From contig NZ_BBJS01000007.1 of NCBI RefSeq assembly GCF_000739895.2, forward strand, positions 1 through 64,000: DNA of 64,000 nt. The letters are read 5' to 3'. Every line of letters begins with the position of its first letter. Within the stretch, counting starts at the first letter, position 1. The notes under the pieces were generated by a model, which was not told the origin of the DNA, searched no databases, and saw only the letters and a list, made by a program, of their open reading frames with translations. The stretch is from Sphingomonas paucimobilis NBRC 13935. Its GTDB lineage: Bacteria; Pseudomonadota; Alphaproteobacteria; Sphingomonadales; Sphingomonadaceae. Of the stretch, positions 38,335 through 46,160 are shown in pieces. Position numbers and translations under genes: made by a program.

Positions 38335-39387
38335 ATGAAATATCGTCTGTCGTTCGTCGGGCTAATCGCCGCCGCGCTGCCGTCCCTCGCCATGGCCACG
38401 CCCGTCGTGGGCATCGATGCCTTGAAGGAATGGAATCTGATCGTGCTGGGCGATCTGACGTCCAGTTCCGAGGTGGAGGGACGGACGTTTGTCGGGGGTA
38501 ATCTGAGCGGCAATTCGTCCAATTATCAAATCCGTACGCCGGCCCCGTCGAGCTATGCCGTGCCCGGTCTTACCGTGGTCGGTGACGTGCTGGGCGGTAC
38601 GAAGAATTTGAACAACGGCTCGGGCGCACTGGTCGGCGGCAGTGTCCAGGGCGGGTTCAACCTGAATGGCGGCGTGCAGACGGTGAAGGTGGGCGGCACG
38701 CTGTCCAACACCAACATCAACCAGAATATCGTCCAGTCCGGCTTGAGCGCGAGCGATCCCGGCTTCGTCGCAGGGTTGAACCAGCAGAAGACGCTGCTCG
38801 CCAGCAGCATGACCGATCTGTCGAACAGCTATGCCGGGCTGACCGCGACCAGCAGCGTCAGCATCGCGGGCAATCGTGCGACGTTCAACGCGGTCGCCAA
38901 TGCGAATGGCGTGGCGGTGTTCAACCTGAATGCGGCCGACCTGTCGCGCTTTGGCGAGATCGCGTTCAACCGCAATGGCGCGGATACGGTCATCGTCAAC
39001 GTGACCGGCAGCGCGGTTCGGCTGGACGATAATTTCCTGGGCGATGCCACCGGCCTGGGCGAGCATGTCATCTGGAATTTCCCGACCGCGACCAGTCTGG
39101 AGCTGACCGCCGCCTGGAAGGGATCGGTCCTCGCGCCCAAGGCAGCCGCCACGACGGCCAATTATATCGAGGGCTCGGCGGTGTTCGGCAGCCTGATCCA
39201 GAATGGGGAATTCCATCTAGGCACTTATATCGGCGCCTATGCACCGACTTCGCCGCAAGTGCCTGTCACACCGGGCGGCAGCAGCGGCGGCTCGCCAACG
39301 CCCGTGCCCGAGCCTGCCACGATGGCGTTGATGGCGGGGGGATTGGCGTTGCTGGTTCTGGCGCGGCGGCGGCGCGTCACTGCCTGA
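38335..39387 (+). CDS. Choice-of-anchor A protein with PEP-CTERM sorting tail
   Basis: 350 residues. Signal peptide cut near SLAMA, then a body of beta strands with many Asn/Gly turns (TFVGGNLSGNSSNY, ALVGGSVQGGFNLNGG) typical of choice-of-anchor A domains. A Gly/Ser/Pro linker leads to VPEPATMALMAGG, a hydrophobic helix and RRRR: a PEP-CTERM sorting signal recognised by exosortase. No exosortase or exopolysaccharide gene is in the window. A surface or matrix protein is the likely role. A strong two-way terminator follows. Confidence 0.9.
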   Translation: MKYRLSFVGLIAAALPSLAMATPVVGIDALKEWNLIVLGDLTSSSEVEGRTFVGGNLSGNSSNYQIRTPAPSSYAVPGLTVVGDVLGGTKNLNNGSGALVGGSVQGGFNLNGGVQTVKVGGTLSNTNINQNIVQSGLSASDPGFVAGLNQQKTLLASSMTDLSNSYAGLTATSSVSIAGNRATFNAVANANGVAVFNLNAADLSRFGEIAFNRNGADTVIVNVTGSAVRLDDNFLGDATGLGEHVIWNFPTATSLELTAAWKGSVLAPKAAATTANYIEGSAVFGSLIQNGEFHLGTYIGAYAPTSPQVPVTPGGSSGGSPTPVPEPATMALMAGGLALLVLARRRRVTA

Positions 39388-39416
39388 TGGGGTAGGGCCA
39401 CGGGACTCGCGCATGA

Positions 39417-39454
39417 AAAAAGGGCCGGTCCGCCCCCGCGAACCGGCCCTTTTT
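39417..39454. terminator. Bidirectional intrinsic terminator
   Basis: AAAAAGGGCCGGT (39417-39429) pairs perfectly with ACCGGCCCTTTTT (39442-39454), 12-base loop; A-run on one side and T-run on the other serve both strands. It separates the convergent PEP-CTERM gene and ctrA. Confidence 0.9.
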
Positions 39455-39472
39455 CTGCCCCCCGGCCGCCAA

Positions 39473-40180
39473 TCAGGCGACGGCTTGTTCGGGCTGTCCG
39501 ACCTCATCGGGTTCGCGCAGCACATAGCCACGGCCCCAGACCGTCTCGATATAATTCTCGCCATCACAGGCCAGGCTGAGCTTCTTGCGCAGCTTGCAGA
39601 TGAAGACGTCGATGATCTTCAGTTCAGGCTCGTCCATGCCGCCATAGAGATGGTTCAGGAACATCTCCTTGGTCAGCGTGGTGCCCTTGCGGAGCGACAA
39701 CAGCTCCAGCATCGCATATTCCTTGCCGGTCAGGTGGACGCGGGCATTCTCGACCTCGACGGTCTTGGCGTCCAGGTTCACCGCCAGCTTGCCGGTGCGG
39801 ATGATCGATTGCGAATGGCCCTTGGACCGGCGCACGACCGCATGAATGCGCGCGATCAGCTCCTCGCGGTGGAACGGCTTCGTGACATAGTCGTCGGCGC
39901 CGAAGCCGAAGCTGCGTACCTTCGAATCCATCTCGTTGATCCCCGACAGGATCAGCACGGGGGTCGAAACCCGCGCGACGCGCAGCCGCTTCAGCACGTC
40001 ATAGCCGTGCATGTCGGGCAGGTTCAGATCGAGCAGGATGATGTCGTAATCATACAGCTTGCCCAGATCCAGGCCCTCTTCGCCCAGGTCGGTAGTATAG
40101 ACGTTGAAGCCTTCGCTGCCGAGCATCAGCTCGATCGCCTTGGCGGTCGTCGGTTCGTCCTCGATCAGCAATACGCGCAT
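39473..40180 (-). CDS. ctrA: Cell-cycle response regulator CtrA
   Basis: 235-residue OmpR-family regulator: receiver domain with Asp51 as phosphorylation site ([15 protein letters not shown]), VTKPF lysine, and a winged-helix DNA-binding domain ([53 protein letters not shown]). Near-identical in pattern to alphaproteobacterial CtrA, the master regulator of cell division and motility phosphorylated through CckA-ChpT. Unlike Caulobacter CtrA it ends [13 protein letters not shown] rather than in a pair of alanines alone. Possible autoregulation sites lie upstream. Confidence 0.97.
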   Translation of the reverse strand: MRVLLIEDEPTTAKAIELMLGSEGFNVYTTDLGEEGLDLGKLYDYDIILLDLNLPDMHGYDVLKRLRVARVSTPVLILSGINEMDSKVRSFGFGADDYVTKPFHREELIARIHAVVRRSKGHSQSIIRTGKLAVNLDAKTVEVENARVHLTGKEYAMLELLSLRKGTTLTKEMFLNHLYGGMDEPELKIIDVFICKLRKKLSLACDGENYIETVWGRGYVLREPDEVGQPEQAVA

Positions 40181-40243
40181 CGGCAGTCCCCATTCGCGAT
40201 GATCGCCCTCCGTGAGGCCCCCGGCGATCTGAAATTCTATTCA

Positions 40244-40276
40244 TTAACCAATGCGGATATGAACGCAAAAGGTTAA
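40244..40276 (-). promoter_or_regulatory. Paired TTAACC half-sites upstream of ctrA
   Basis: TTAACC (40244-40249) and its complement GGTTAA (40271-40276) face each other across 21 bases, 64-96 bases upstream of the ctrA start. TTAACC is the CtrA half-site, so autoregulation is plausible; spacing differs from the classical TTAA-N7-TTAA box. Confidence 0.4.
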
Positions 40277-40283
40277 TTCGCTC

Positions 40284-41378
40284 CTAACTGGGACTCTTGG
40301 TGTCGTTTTTCAGACGAGCACCGGGACCGAGCAAACTTTTATGCTCCGCGCGCGGAATATTTTCGCCTAAAACTTCACGTAGATAAAGACTCCGGATCAA
40401 GGTGAAGACGACCACCAGAATCGCGGCGGAAAAGAACAATCCGAACAGGCCGAAGATCGTCCCGATGGCGATGATCGCGAAAAGGGTGATCGCTGGCGGG
40501 ATCGCGACGACTCGGCTCGTGACGAAAGGGGTGATGGCGTTGGTCTGGATCAGGCGAACGACCGCGAAGGTGACGAGTGTGCCGATGACCGCGCCATTGC
40601 CGCCCTGCGCCGCAAGGCCCAAGGCGGGCAGCATGGCGGCGATCGGCCCGACATAGGGGACGAACTCGCTGAGCCCGGTCAACAGGCCCAGCGCGGCGGC
40701 GGAGGGCACGCCGGCAATGCCCAGCCCGATACCGACCAGCACGCCCATCGTCGTCATCTGGATGAGCTGCGCGCGCAGCCACAGGCGAAGCGTCGATTCG
40801 GTGTCGAACAGCGCGTCTTCGATCGCGGGACGCATCGAGTGGGGGATGAGCAGCAGGAAGCCGCGCTCATAGACCTTGGGATCGGCGGCGAAGAACAGTG
40901 CGCCGACCAGCAGCAACAGGCAGTTCAGGACGAACTCCCCCGCGCCCGACACGATGCCGCTGATATCCTGCGCCACGCGGCTGCCGGCATAGGCGGCGCG
41001 CACCGCATCGACGATCTTCGCCCCGACCGGCGACTGCGACGCCCAGCCCGCGAGCTGGTCGAGCAGGATGGGCAGTTGCGTCACCAGCGTGTTCAATTGC
41101 TGGCGAAAGGCGACGCCGAACAGCCAGGCGAGGAAGCCCAGCACCGCCAGCACGGTCACGATCGACAGCGTCAGCGAGCGTTTGGGCCCGAGCGGCAGGT
41201 GATCGGCATAGAGATCGGCAATGGCATGGATGACGATCGCCCCCAGGACCGAGCCAAAGGCCAGGATCATCAGATTGCCCGCCCGGAACAGCGCGGCGGC
41301 GATGGCCAGGATCAGCAGGATCAGGACGATCCGGCGGACGAAGCGCGCATCGCTCTCGTCGGGGCGGAGCCGGTTCAT
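40284..41378 (-). CDS. AI-2E family transporter (TqsA/PerM-like)
   Basis: 364 residues, about eight membrane helices (RRIVLILLILAIAAALF, LTLSIVTVLAVLGFLAWLF, later GIGLGIAGVPSAAALGLLTGL). GLSEFVPYVGPIAAMLPAL and the end of the domain fit PF01594. Members export autoinducer-2 or act as ion antiporters or general permeases; no ligand can be named. Start 41378 is set by the ATGA overlap with the LysR gene, so it is the second gene of that unit; ctrA lies 103 bases downstream. Confidence 0.88.
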   Translation of the reverse strand: MNRLRPDESDARFVRRIVLILLILAIAAALFRAGNLMILAFGSVLGAIVIHAIADLYADHLPLGPKRSLTLSIVTVLAVLGFLAWLFGVAFRQQLNTLVTQLPILLDQLAGWASQSPVGAKIVDAVRAAYAGSRVAQDISGIVSGAGEFVLNCLLLLVGALFFAADPKVYERGFLLLIPHSMRPAIEDALFDTESTLRLWLRAQLIQMTTMGVLVGIGLGIAGVPSAAALGLLTGLSEFVPYVGPIAAMLPALGLAAQGGNGAVIGTLVTFAVVRLIQTNAITPFVTSRVVAIPPAITLFAIIAIGTIFGLFGLFFSAAILVVVFTLIRSLYLREVLGENIPRAEHKSLLGPGARLKNDTKSPS

Positions 41379-42295
41379 GCCGCTGCTCCCGGGCCATGGG
41401 TGGCGCAGGGATCCCGCACCCGATCGGCCAGCCAGGCGATCAGCGCCTCGACCCGTGCCGGTCGCAAGGGGCTGGGCGGGGTGAGAAGGTGCAGGCCGAT
41501 CGGCGGGGGCGTCCATTCGGTCAGGATCTCGGTGGCCGCCCCGCTCGTCAGATGCGGCCCGATGATGAAGCCGGGCAGCCGCGCGATGCCGAGCCCGGCC
41601 ACCACCGCCGGCACCAGCGCATCACCGCTATTGGCGGTCAGCGGACCCTGCGGCCGCACTGACACTTCGGCGCCATTGGGGTGGCGAAACCGCCAAGGGC
41701 CGGTGATGTTGGAATAGCTGAGCAGGCGATGTTCGCCCAGTTCATTGGGATGGCGAGGATGGCCATGCTCGGCCAGATAGCCGGGCGACGCGACGACATG
41801 CGTCGAAATGCCGCACAGCCGCCGCGCGCGCAGCGAGCTGTCTGGCAGGTCGGCGATGCGCAGCGCGATGTCATAGCCCTCCGCGACGATATCGACCCGC
41901 GCATCGGACAGGCTGAGTTCGATCTCGATGCCGGGATGCTGGGCCAGGAAATCGGCAATGATCGGGGCGATATTGCTGACCCCGAACGACATGGGCGCGG
42001 CCAGGCGGATGCGGCCTGATGGCGCGCTGGCGGCATCGCGCGCGGCTTCCTCGGCGGCGCGGGCCTCGGCCAGGATGCGCGCGGCATGGTCGGCCAGCGG
42101 CTTGCCCGCTTCGGTCAGCGCCAGGCGGCGCGAGGTGCGGTGGAACAGCGACTGGTTGAGTTGCGCCTCCAACCGGGTGATCGCCTTGGACACGGTCGCC
42201 TTGGACAGGCCGATCGCGTCGGCGGCGGCGCTGAACGATCGATGTTCGACCACGGCGGCGAAGATGGCCCAGGCTTCCAGATCCGGCAGACGCAT
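41375..42295 (-). CDS. LysR family regulator
   Basis: 306 residues: N-terminal HTH (FAAVVEHRSFSAAADAIGLSKATVSKAITRLE) and periplasmic-binding-like effector domain (IRLAAPMSFGVSNIAPIIADFL). It is closest in style to the CrgA/DsdC-like group that acts on quinone or oxidative-stress genes. Start 42295 follows AAGGGGG. Divergent from pirin-wrbA, with a 19-base palindrome between, so it probably controls them; it is coupled to the AI-2E-family transporter gene. Confidence 0.93.
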   Translation of the reverse strand: MRLPDLEAWAIFAAVVEHRSFSAAADAIGLSKATVSKAITRLEAQLNQSLFHRTSRRLALTEAGKPLADHAARILAEARAAEEAARDAASAPSGRIRLAAPMSFGVSNIAPIIADFLAQHPGIEIELSLSDARVDIVAEGYDIALRIADLPDSSLRARRLCGISTHVVASPGYLAEHGHPRHPNELGEHRLLSYSNITGPWRFRHPNGAEVSVRPQGPLTANSGDALVPAVVAGLGIARLPGFIIGPHLTSGAATEILTEWTPPPIGLHLLTPPSPLRPARVEALIAWLADRVRDPCATHGPGAAA

Positions 42296-42357
42296 CGACA
42301 CCCCCTTAGGTCCCCGCGCGCGACCCCTTGGCGGTCGGCTTCGCGCTACAATGCACA

Positions 42358-42376
42358 TGGAAACGATCGGTTTCCA
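42358..42376. promoter_or_regulatory. Palindromic operator candidate between LysR and pirin
   Basis: TGGAAAC-GATCG-GTTTCCA is a perfect inverted repeat (arms of seven, centre of five), followed by partial GTTTCC (42379-42384). It sits 20 bases upstream of a CATAAT (42396-42401) that could be the pirin -10. Size and placement suit a LysR dimer site. Confidence 0.6.
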
Positions 42377-42437
42377 GCGTTTCCGTTTACGCGATCATAA
42401 TCGACCCTATCTTGGCATCATCCAAGGGAGATACCCC

Positions 42438-43160
42438 ATGAGCACGCAAGTCATCGAAAACGGAATCGACCGGCGCAGCTTCGAAAGCCTGGGCCAAGCC
42501 CATCATGGCTGGCTCGACGCCCGCCACCATTTCTCGTTCGCCAATTATTATGATCCCGCCCGCATGGGCTGGGGCGCGATCCGCGTCTGGAACGACGACG
42601 TCATCGCCCCCAATGCCGGCTTCCCGCCGCATCCCCATGCCGACATGGAGATCATCACCTATGTCCGCACCGGCGCGATCACCCATCAGGACTCGATGGG
42701 CAATGTCGGCCGCACGGCGGCGGGCGACGTGCAGGTGATGAGCGCAGGCTCGGGCGTGCGCCACGCCGAATATAATCTGGAGACCGAGCCGACCACGCTG
42801 TTCCAGATCTGGATCGAGCCGCGCACCCGGGGTGGCCAGCCGAGCTGGGGCGCCAAGCCCTTTCCCAAGGGCGAGCGTTCGGGCCGATTCGTGACGCTGG
42901 CCAGCGGGTTCGAGGAGGATGGCGACAGCCTGCGCATCCGTGCCGATGCCCGGGTGCTGGGCGCGACGCTGCGTGCCGGGGAAAGCCTGGAGCACAGTGT
43001 CGGCGAGGGGCGTCATGCCTATCTCGTCCCCGCGACGGGACGGATCGAAATCGACGGCGTGCCGTTCGCGGCACGCGACGGTGCGGCGCTGTCCGGTGGT
43101 CGCACCGTGACGATCACCGCCGTCGAGGATTCGGAGATCGTTCTGGTCGACGCCGAATAA
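42438..43160 (+). CDS. Pirin family bicupin protein
   Basis: 240 residues, two cupin domains. The N-terminal domain has the pirin metal motif in [21 protein letters not shown], with a later conserved histidine and glutamate at VRHAEYN. Bacterial pirins (YhhW) can act as quercetin dioxygenases or redox sensors. AAGGGAG precedes the ATG. Followed after 25 bases by wrbA, a common pairing that suggests quinone or electrophile defence under the divergent LysR. Confidence 0.93.
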   Translation: MSTQVIENGIDRRSFESLGQAHHGWLDARHHFSFANYYDPARMGWGAIRVWNDDVIAPNAGFPPHPHADMEIITYVRTGAITHQDSMGNVGRTAAGDVQVMSAGSGVRHAEYNLETEPTTLFQIWIEPRTRGGQPSWGAKPFPKGERSGRFVTLASGFEEDGDSLRIRADARVLGATLRAGESLEHSVGEGRHAYLVPATGRIEIDGVPFAARDGAALSGGRTVTITAVEDSEIVLVDAE

Positions 43161-43185
43161 GCAATTCTGGAAGGGAGTATATCAC

Positions 43186-43788
43186 ATGGCCAAAGTTCTG
43201 GTTCTCTATTATTCGTCCTATGGTCACATCGAGCAGATGGCCGACGCCATCGCCGAGGGCGCGCGTTCGGCCGGGGCCGAGGTGGATATCCGCCGCGTCG
43301 CCGAAACCGCACCGGACGCCGTGGTGAAGGCCGCCGGCTTCAAGACCGACACCGCGCACCCCGAGATCGAAGGTCCCGATGCGCTGACCAATTATGACGC
43401 GATCATCGTCGGCACGCCGACCCGCTATGGCCGGATGGCGAGCCAGATGGCGGCCTTCTGGGATACGACCGGTGGCGTGTGGATGCGCGGCGGCCTGGTC
43501 GGCAAGGTCGGCGGCGCCTTCACCTCGACCGCCAGCCAGCATGGCGGGCAGGAGACCACGCTGTTCTCGGTCCTGACCAACCTGATCCATCACGGCATGA
43601 CCATCGTCGGCCTGGACTATGGTTTCCAGGGGCAGATGGGCGTGAAGGAAGTTCATGGCGGCACGCCTTACGGCGCGTCTACGCTGGCGGACGGCGACGG
43701 CAGCCGCCAGCCGAGCCAGGTCGATCTGGACGGCGCGCGCTATCAGGGCAAGCGCATCGCCGAGACGGCCGCCAAGCTGTTCGGGTAA
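43186..43788 (+). CDS. wrbA: NAD(P)H:quinone oxidoreductase WrbA
   Basis: 200 residues, flavodoxin-like FMN protein. [16 protein letters not shown] is the FMN phosphate loop; [22 protein letters not shown] and [15 protein letters not shown] are the WrbA signatures; [15 protein letters not shown] ends the domain. Reduces quinones by two electrons, avoiding semiquinone radicals. Second gene after pirin; ends in a good terminator. Confidence 0.96.
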   Translation: MAKVLVLYYSSYGHIEQMADAIAEGARSAGAEVDIRRVAETAPDAVVKAAGFKTDTAHPEIEGPDALTNYDAIIVGTPTRYGRMASQMAAFWDTTGGVWMRGGLVGKVGGAFTSTASQHGGQETTLFSVLTNLIHHGMTIVGLDYGFQGQMGVKEVHGGTPYGASTLADGDGSRQPSQVDLDGARYQGKRIAETAAKLFG

Positions 43789-43794
43789 TGGAAG

Positions 43795-43825
43795 CGGGGG
43801 TGCCGGGAGGTGCCCCCGTTTTTTT
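43795..43825 (+). terminator. Intrinsic terminator after wrbA
   Basis: CGGGGGTGCC (43795-43804) pairs with GGTGCCCCCG (43809-43818) using two G-T pairs, loop GGGA, then a run of seven T. Seven bases after the wrbA stop. Confidence 0.9.
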
Positions 43826-43841
43826 GCGATTGGACGGGCAT

Positions 43842-43939
43842 GCACTTCGACCTCGCTCCATGCGAACGGAGCGTCGGACAATGTCCTCATGGCCCGACCA
43901 GTCCTCAACCTCCGTTCAGCCTGAGCGCAGTCGAAGGCC
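43842..43939. repeat. Inverted pair of REP-like arms
   Basis: Right-hand arm 43842-43869 and left-hand arm 43912-43939 (GCAGTCGAAGGCC end), spacer 42 bases, in the 238-base gap between convergent wrbA and the VanY-like gene. Outward arrangement as at 27192. The rest of the gap is terminator and spacer. Confidence 0.8.
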
Positions 43940-44026
43940 ACGGCTTTTCTTCGCCCAGAGGCGACGACTGAACAACCGGCTCGACGTCGTTCCGCATCAA
44001 CGAAGCACGACGCCACAGCGCCGACG

Positions 44027-44803
44027 CTATCGCCGCTTCCCCTTCTTCTTCACCGTAACAGGTGCGACCGCCACCACCGGAACCGGCGGCTGGCTCGTCA
44101 CCATGACCTTCAACGGATCGCGCACGCCTGGATCGGCCGGGAATTGCGCCCGCGCCTTGGCGAACACAGCCCGCGCTTGTGCCGCCCCCGGCGCGGTGGG
44201 GCTGGTGCCGACCCAGCGCCAATGCCAGGGCTCCCATTTCACGCGCTGTTTGTTGCCGGCGGGAAAGCTCATTTCGAACCCGAAGCGCGGGGCGTTGGCG
44301 AACAGCCAGCGCGCGGCGGGCGTCGCGGCCATACAGGCCTCGGCGTCCGGGCAGCCATGCGCGGGGCGGACCGCGAAGTCGATCGCATAGCCGGTGGCAT
44401 GCTCGCTATGCCCCGCCGGCGCCACCGAAAAGGCGCGCTCGGCGGCCAATACGTTGCGGTCCCGACAGAAGACATTGCGCTGGCGAGCGACCTCGCGGTG
44501 GCAGGACAGACCGTGCAACACACCCCCGACCGACGGATCGCGGCGCGCCGCGTCGAGCAGCCGTTGCAGATCGGGGATCATGGCCCGGTGCAATCGGCAA
44601 TAGGGCTTGAGCCCGAATCCGGCCGGTGCGGGGACGATGTCTTCGGGCGGCGCGTCGCCATAGGGGAAATGTCCCGCGACTCGGCCATCGGGGCCCGGCG
44701 GCGGCAGGGCGCCGTCGCAGGATTGGGCCGACGCCACCACAGGCATCACGACGAGCGACAACAGCGCCAGAAGGCGAAGGAATGCGGCGGCAAGGGTCGG
44801 CAT
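44027..44803 (-). CDS. Periplasmic D-alanyl-D-alanine carboxypeptidase family (VanY-like)
   Basis: 258 residues with a signal peptide (AAFLRLLALLSLVVMPVVASAQ). Zinc-site motifs of LAS peptidases: GHSEHATGYAIDFA with the His and Asp ligands, and KWEPWHWRWVG with catalytic Glu and third His. Several extra cysteines (CDG, YCRL, SCHRE, FCRD, HGCPDAEAC) could form disulfides. Trims peptidoglycan stem peptides. Basic C-terminal tail KKKGKRR. Start 44803 at MPTLAAAF; the longer frame runs into the divergent rluA-type gene. Confidence 0.9.
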   Translation of the reverse strand: MPTLAAAFLRLLALLSLVVMPVVASAQSCDGALPPPGPDGRVAGHFPYGDAPPEDIVPAPAGFGLKPYCRLHRAMIPDLQRLLDAARRDPSVGGVLHGLSCHREVARQRNVFCRDRNVLAAERAFSVAPAGHSEHATGYAIDFAVRPAHGCPDAEACMAATPAARWLFANAPRFGFEMSFPAGNKQRVKWEPWHWRWVGTSPTAPGAAQARAVFAKARAQFPADPGVRDPLKVMVTSQPPVPVVAVAPVTVKKKGKRR

Positions 44804-44852
44804 GGCGCGCGGGGCTCTGGCATGTCGGCGCGCGTGGTGGCAAGGGAGCGCG

Positions 44853-45497
44853 ATGCACGGAGATCGCGTTCTATTCATCGACGGCGAAGCGCTGGTGATC
44901 GACAAGCCGGCCGGCCTGCCCGTCGACCCACCCCGCGACGGCTCGCTCAGTCTGGAAAACCATCTGGAATCGCTGAGATTCGGATTCAAGCGCTGGCCGC
45001 AGGCGGTCCACCGGCTCGATCGCGATACCAGCGGCTGCCTGCTCCTCTCGCGCAATCCGAAAGCGCATGCCCGTTTCCAGCAAGCGTTCGAGGCCGGGCA
45101 GGTCGAGAAGCGCTATCTGGCGGTGCTCGACGGCGTGGTCGAGGGCGAGGGGATGATCGACCTGGCGCTGGCCAAGGTCTCGACGCGCGAGGCGGGCTGG
45201 CGGATGGTCGCCGATCCGGCGGGCAAGGCGGCGCGGACCGGCTGGCGCGCGCTGCGCCATGAGGGCGGGCGGACGCTGGTCGAATTCCGTCCCGAGACCG
45301 GCCGTACCCACCAGATCCGCGTCCATGCGGCGACCGGCCTGGGAGCGGCGGTGGTCGGCGATCCCGTCTATGGTGCGGGCGAGGCGGGGGGCATGCTGCT
45401 TCACGCCGCCAGCCTGACCGTGCCGCGCGGCGACGCCAAGGACCCGATCACCGCCGAGGCCCCGGTTCCCGAACGCTTCGGCCTATTCCGGCTCTAG
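44853..45497 (+). CDS. RluA-family pseudouridine synthase
   Basis: 214 residues; isomerises uridine in rRNA or tRNA. AVHRLDRDTSGCLLL contains the catalytic Asp56; EKRYLAVL and ETGRTHQIRVH are the other RluA signatures. It lacks an S4 domain and is short, resembling RluA/TruC subgroups; target base unknown. ATG 44853 has AAGGGAG. It starts 49 bases from the divergent peptidase start and is followed after ten bases by arfB. Confidence 0.92.
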   Translation: MHGDRVLFIDGEALVIDKPAGLPVDPPRDGSLSLENHLESLRFGFKRWPQAVHRLDRDTSGCLLLSRNPKAHARFQQAFEAGQVEKRYLAVLDGVVEGEGMIDLALAKVSTREAGWRMVADPAGKAARTGWRALRHEGGRTLVEFRPETGRTHQIRVHAATGLGAAVVGDPVYGAGEAGGMLLHAASLTVPRGDAKDPITAEAPVPERFGLFRL

Positions 45498-45507
45498 GCG
45501 GCCGACG

Positions 45508-45933
45508 ATGGCGCTGATCCCCGTCACCCGCGCCATCGCGATCGACGAGCGCGAGATCGGCGAGAGCTTCACCCGCGCGTCCGGGCCGGGCGGGCAGCAT
45601 GTCAACACCACCGACAGCGCGGTGCTGTTGCGGTTCGACGTGATGGGCTCGCCCAGCCTGCCCGAGGCGGTGAAGATGCGGTTGGCGGTGCTGGCGGGCG
45701 CGCGGCTGAGCCGCGACGGCGTCCTCACCTTGCGAGCCGATGCCAGCCGGTCGCAGGAAATGAACCGGCGCGAAGTGCGCGAGCGGCTGATCGGCTTGAT
45801 CCGGGAGGCGACGTTGGTGCCCAAGAAGCGGCGCCCGACCAAGCCGACCAAGGCTTCCCAGACCCGCCGCGTCGATGCCAAGAAGGGCCGCAGCGCCGTC
45901 AAGGCGGGGCGCGGCAAGGTTCGCTTCGACTGA
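45508..45933 (+). CDS. arfB: Alternative ribosome-rescue factor ArfB
   Basis: 141-residue release-factor-like hydrolase that frees stalled ribosomes. SFTRASGPGGQHVNTTDSAVLL carries the GGQ (Gly28-Gly29-Gln30), and the C-terminal tail is lysine/arginine rich (KKRRPTKPTKASQTRR), which enters the empty mRNA channel. No codon-recognition domain. Ten bases after the pseudouridine synthase, so probably co-transcribed. Confidence 0.95.
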   Translation: MALIPVTRAIAIDEREIGESFTRASGPGGQHVNTTDSAVLLRFDVMGSPSLPEAVKMRLAVLAGARLSRDGVLTLRADASRSQEMNRREVRERLIGLIREATLVPKKRRPTKPTKASQTRRVDAKKGRSAVKAGRGKVRFD

Positions 45934-46079
45934 TATCGCGTTAGGTAGGCCCGATTCGGAATGAGGCGCCTTTCCGGGCCGATGTGGCGGTTTTCCTAAA
46001 TGTTAGATGACATAAGTGTCATAAAAATCAGCACTGTCATGATGCTGTAAGATGTTCGACTGCTCAACGTCCTGCAAAC

Positions 46080-46114
46080 ATAGGTAAAATATTTCCAACG
46101 CGTAAATAACCTAT
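46080..46114 (+). promoter_or_regulatory. Inverted repeat in AT-rich leader of the chemoreceptor gene
   Basis: ATAGGT (46080-46085) and ACCTAT (46109-46114) flank an AT-rich 23-base core, 47 bases upstream of the TTG start. The local AT content (46000-46125) is well above the neighbourhood, as for a promoter region. Possible operator. Confidence 0.3.
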
Positions 46115-46160
46115 CTTTAGCGGGTGGCGGTGCATCTCGCGGGCAACAGGGAGTTGTCCG

